A stretch of 6,933 bases of DNA from Sediminibacterium ginsengisoli (GTDB lineage Bacteria > Bacteroidota > Bacteroidia > Chitinophagales > Chitinophagaceae): positions 1-6,933 of the forward strand of contig CALPSK010000043.1 of the NCBI GenBank assembly GCA_943326215.1. Direction: 5' to 3'. A program made the translations under genes and the position numbers. Under the pieces are notes generated by a model. It was not told the DNA's origin. It saw nothing but the letters and a program-made list of their open reading frames with translations, and searched no databases. The number at the start of each line of letters is the position of its first letter. The stretch's first letter is position 1. Of this stretch, positions 6,697 to 6,933 are shown piece after piece.

Positions 6697-6732
6697 AAAA
6701 AAAAATCCCTCTCGAAATAATCGAGAGGGATT
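6697..6732 (-). terminator. Rho-independent terminator of the tRNA-Leu gene
   Basis: A 12-bp perfect stem (6704-6715 with 6721-6732, core TCCCTCTCGA/TCGAGAGGGA) encloses a 5-nt loop and is followed on the minus strand by T through 6697, giving a nine-T run including the stem end. It begins one base after the tRNA discriminator plus one nucleotide, the normal placement for a tRNA gene. It also lies between the tRNA and the HNH start, so any HNH or mazG transcript from the tRNA promoter must read through it. Confidence 0.9.
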
Positions 6733-6733
6733 G

Positions 6734-6784
6734 TGCCTCAGGCGGGAATCGAACCCGCACGGGCGTTGCGGCCCACAGGATTTT
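6734..6784 (-). tRNA. tRNA-Leu(UAA), 3' exon
   Basis: On the minus strand this holds the last part of the anticodon loop (AAAA), the anticodon-stem 3' side TCCTG, a long variable arm GGGC-CGCAAC-GCCC (class II), a T-arm GCGGG-TTCGATT-CCCGC, the acceptor 3' strand CTGAGGC and discriminator A. CCA is not encoded. The long variable arm plus discriminator A indicate Leu rather than Ser (G) or Tyr. The anticodon-loop sequence agrees with positions 35-38 of tRNA-Leu(UAA), whose loop reads CTTAAAA. The 5' exon is not in the window. It should start GCCTCAG and end CAGGACTT, which would make the acceptor and anticodon stems pair. The assignment to Leu is from the class II shape and loop; the anticodon wobble base itself is outside. 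Confidence 0.85.
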
Positions 6785-6933
6785 CTTACTACTATGGTTT
6801 TCACCACCCTACTCTGGTTTGTAGTCTGGACTATGCCTTCACCATATCTTTCGATTTAGGTGCTCCGTGTCTAGTCTCTACACGTTCCCTTTCGGGCTTC
6901 GCTCGGTATTCCCAGTTTAAAGGGTTCGCCGAA
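6785..6933 (-). ncRNA. Group I intron, 3' part (catalytic core), in tRNA-Leu
   Basis: Read 5' to 3' on the minus strand from the window edge: TTCGG (6933-6929) pairs with CCGAG (6906-6902) as P4. CCC/GGG (6924-6922 with 6913-6911) is P5, with purine-rich joining bases CGAA and AATA. CCC-GAAA-GGG (6896-6887) is P6. GACTA (6876-6872) pairs with TAGTC (6833-6829) as P7. CACC (6862-6859) pairs with GGTG (6843-6840) around an inner ATC-GAAA-GAT as P8. CTAC/GTAG (6824-6809) and TGGT-GAAA-ACCA (6806-6795) form the P9 region. The order P4-P5-P6-P7-P8-P7'-P9, the AGACTA...ATAGTCC signature and the terminal G (6785) just before the 3' exon are diagnostic of self-splicing group I introns. The GACACGG at 6871-6865 should be P3', its partner lying beyond the edge. 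No protein is encoded in the visible part. Splicing would rejoin the exons in the anticodon after position 34. Confidence 0.87.

Noticed and set aside
6734..6784. tRNA-Ser as an alternative class II identity
   Set aside because: The discriminator is A, not the G of tRNA-Ser, and the anticodon-loop remnant AAAA matches Leu(UAA).
6734..6933. Reading the right end as a tmRNA or as a permuted tRNA
   Set aside because: The T-arm and acceptor alone would allow it, but the long GGGC/GCCC variable arm, the AAAATCCTG anticodon remnant and the ordered P4-P9 helices fit an intron-split tRNA-Leu far better, and no tag-peptide frame is seen.
1..6933. CRISPR array, insertion sequence or phage module
   Set aside because: No regularly spaced repeats, no transposase frame, and no terminal inverted repeats were seen; the HNH gene is the only mobile-type protein.

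Overview
The window is AT-rich chromosomal DNA, almost certainly from a member of the Bacteroidota, probably close to the Chitinophagaceae (family-level placement is inference). The reasons are a kinase-less membrane PASTA protein beside D-Ala-D-Ala ligase, a LuxC-type acyl-CoA reductase next to a dicluster ferredoxin, -7 boxes of the Bacteroidota form TAnnTTTG, and few Shine-Dalgarno sequences.

Layout. Positions 1-177 (minus) hold the N-terminal part of a rhodanese-like protein that runs off the left edge. Positions 299-2155 (minus) hold ddl followed by a three-PASTA membrane protein that has no ATG start. A hairpin terminator (2199-2224) separates ddl from a 2x[4Fe-4S] ferredoxin (2299-2646, minus). 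The ferredoxin is divergent from an acyl-CoA reductase (2704-3699, plus) across a 57-bp gap holding two back-to-back promoters. A structured 143-bp leader precedes an HtrA/Deg-type periplasmic protease (3843-5366, plus). That gene converges on mazG (5469-6239, minus) over a shared hairpin terminator. An HNH endonuclease gene (6242-6679, minus) lies 2 nt upstream of mazG.

The right end is the most notable part. Read on the minus strand, 6734-6784 is the 3' half of a class II tRNA whose sequence fits tRNA-Leu(UAA). It is interrupted exactly after the wobble base of the anticodon by a sequence (6785 to beyond 6933) with the secondary-structure core of a self-splicing group I intron: P4, P5, P6, P7, P8, P9 and a terminal G. 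The 5' half of the intron and the 5' exon lie beyond the window. The HNH gene starts 17 nt after the terminator of this tRNA, so a free-standing putative homing-type endonuclease sits directly beside an intron-bearing tRNA gene.

Functionally the genes are mostly envelope and housekeeping: peptidoglycan precursor synthesis (ddl) with a peptidoglycan-binding partner (PASTA), periplasmic protein quality control (HtrA), nucleotide-pool sanitation (MazG), and a redox/acyl-reduction pair of uncertain product. The HNH gene and the intron are the likely mobile components.
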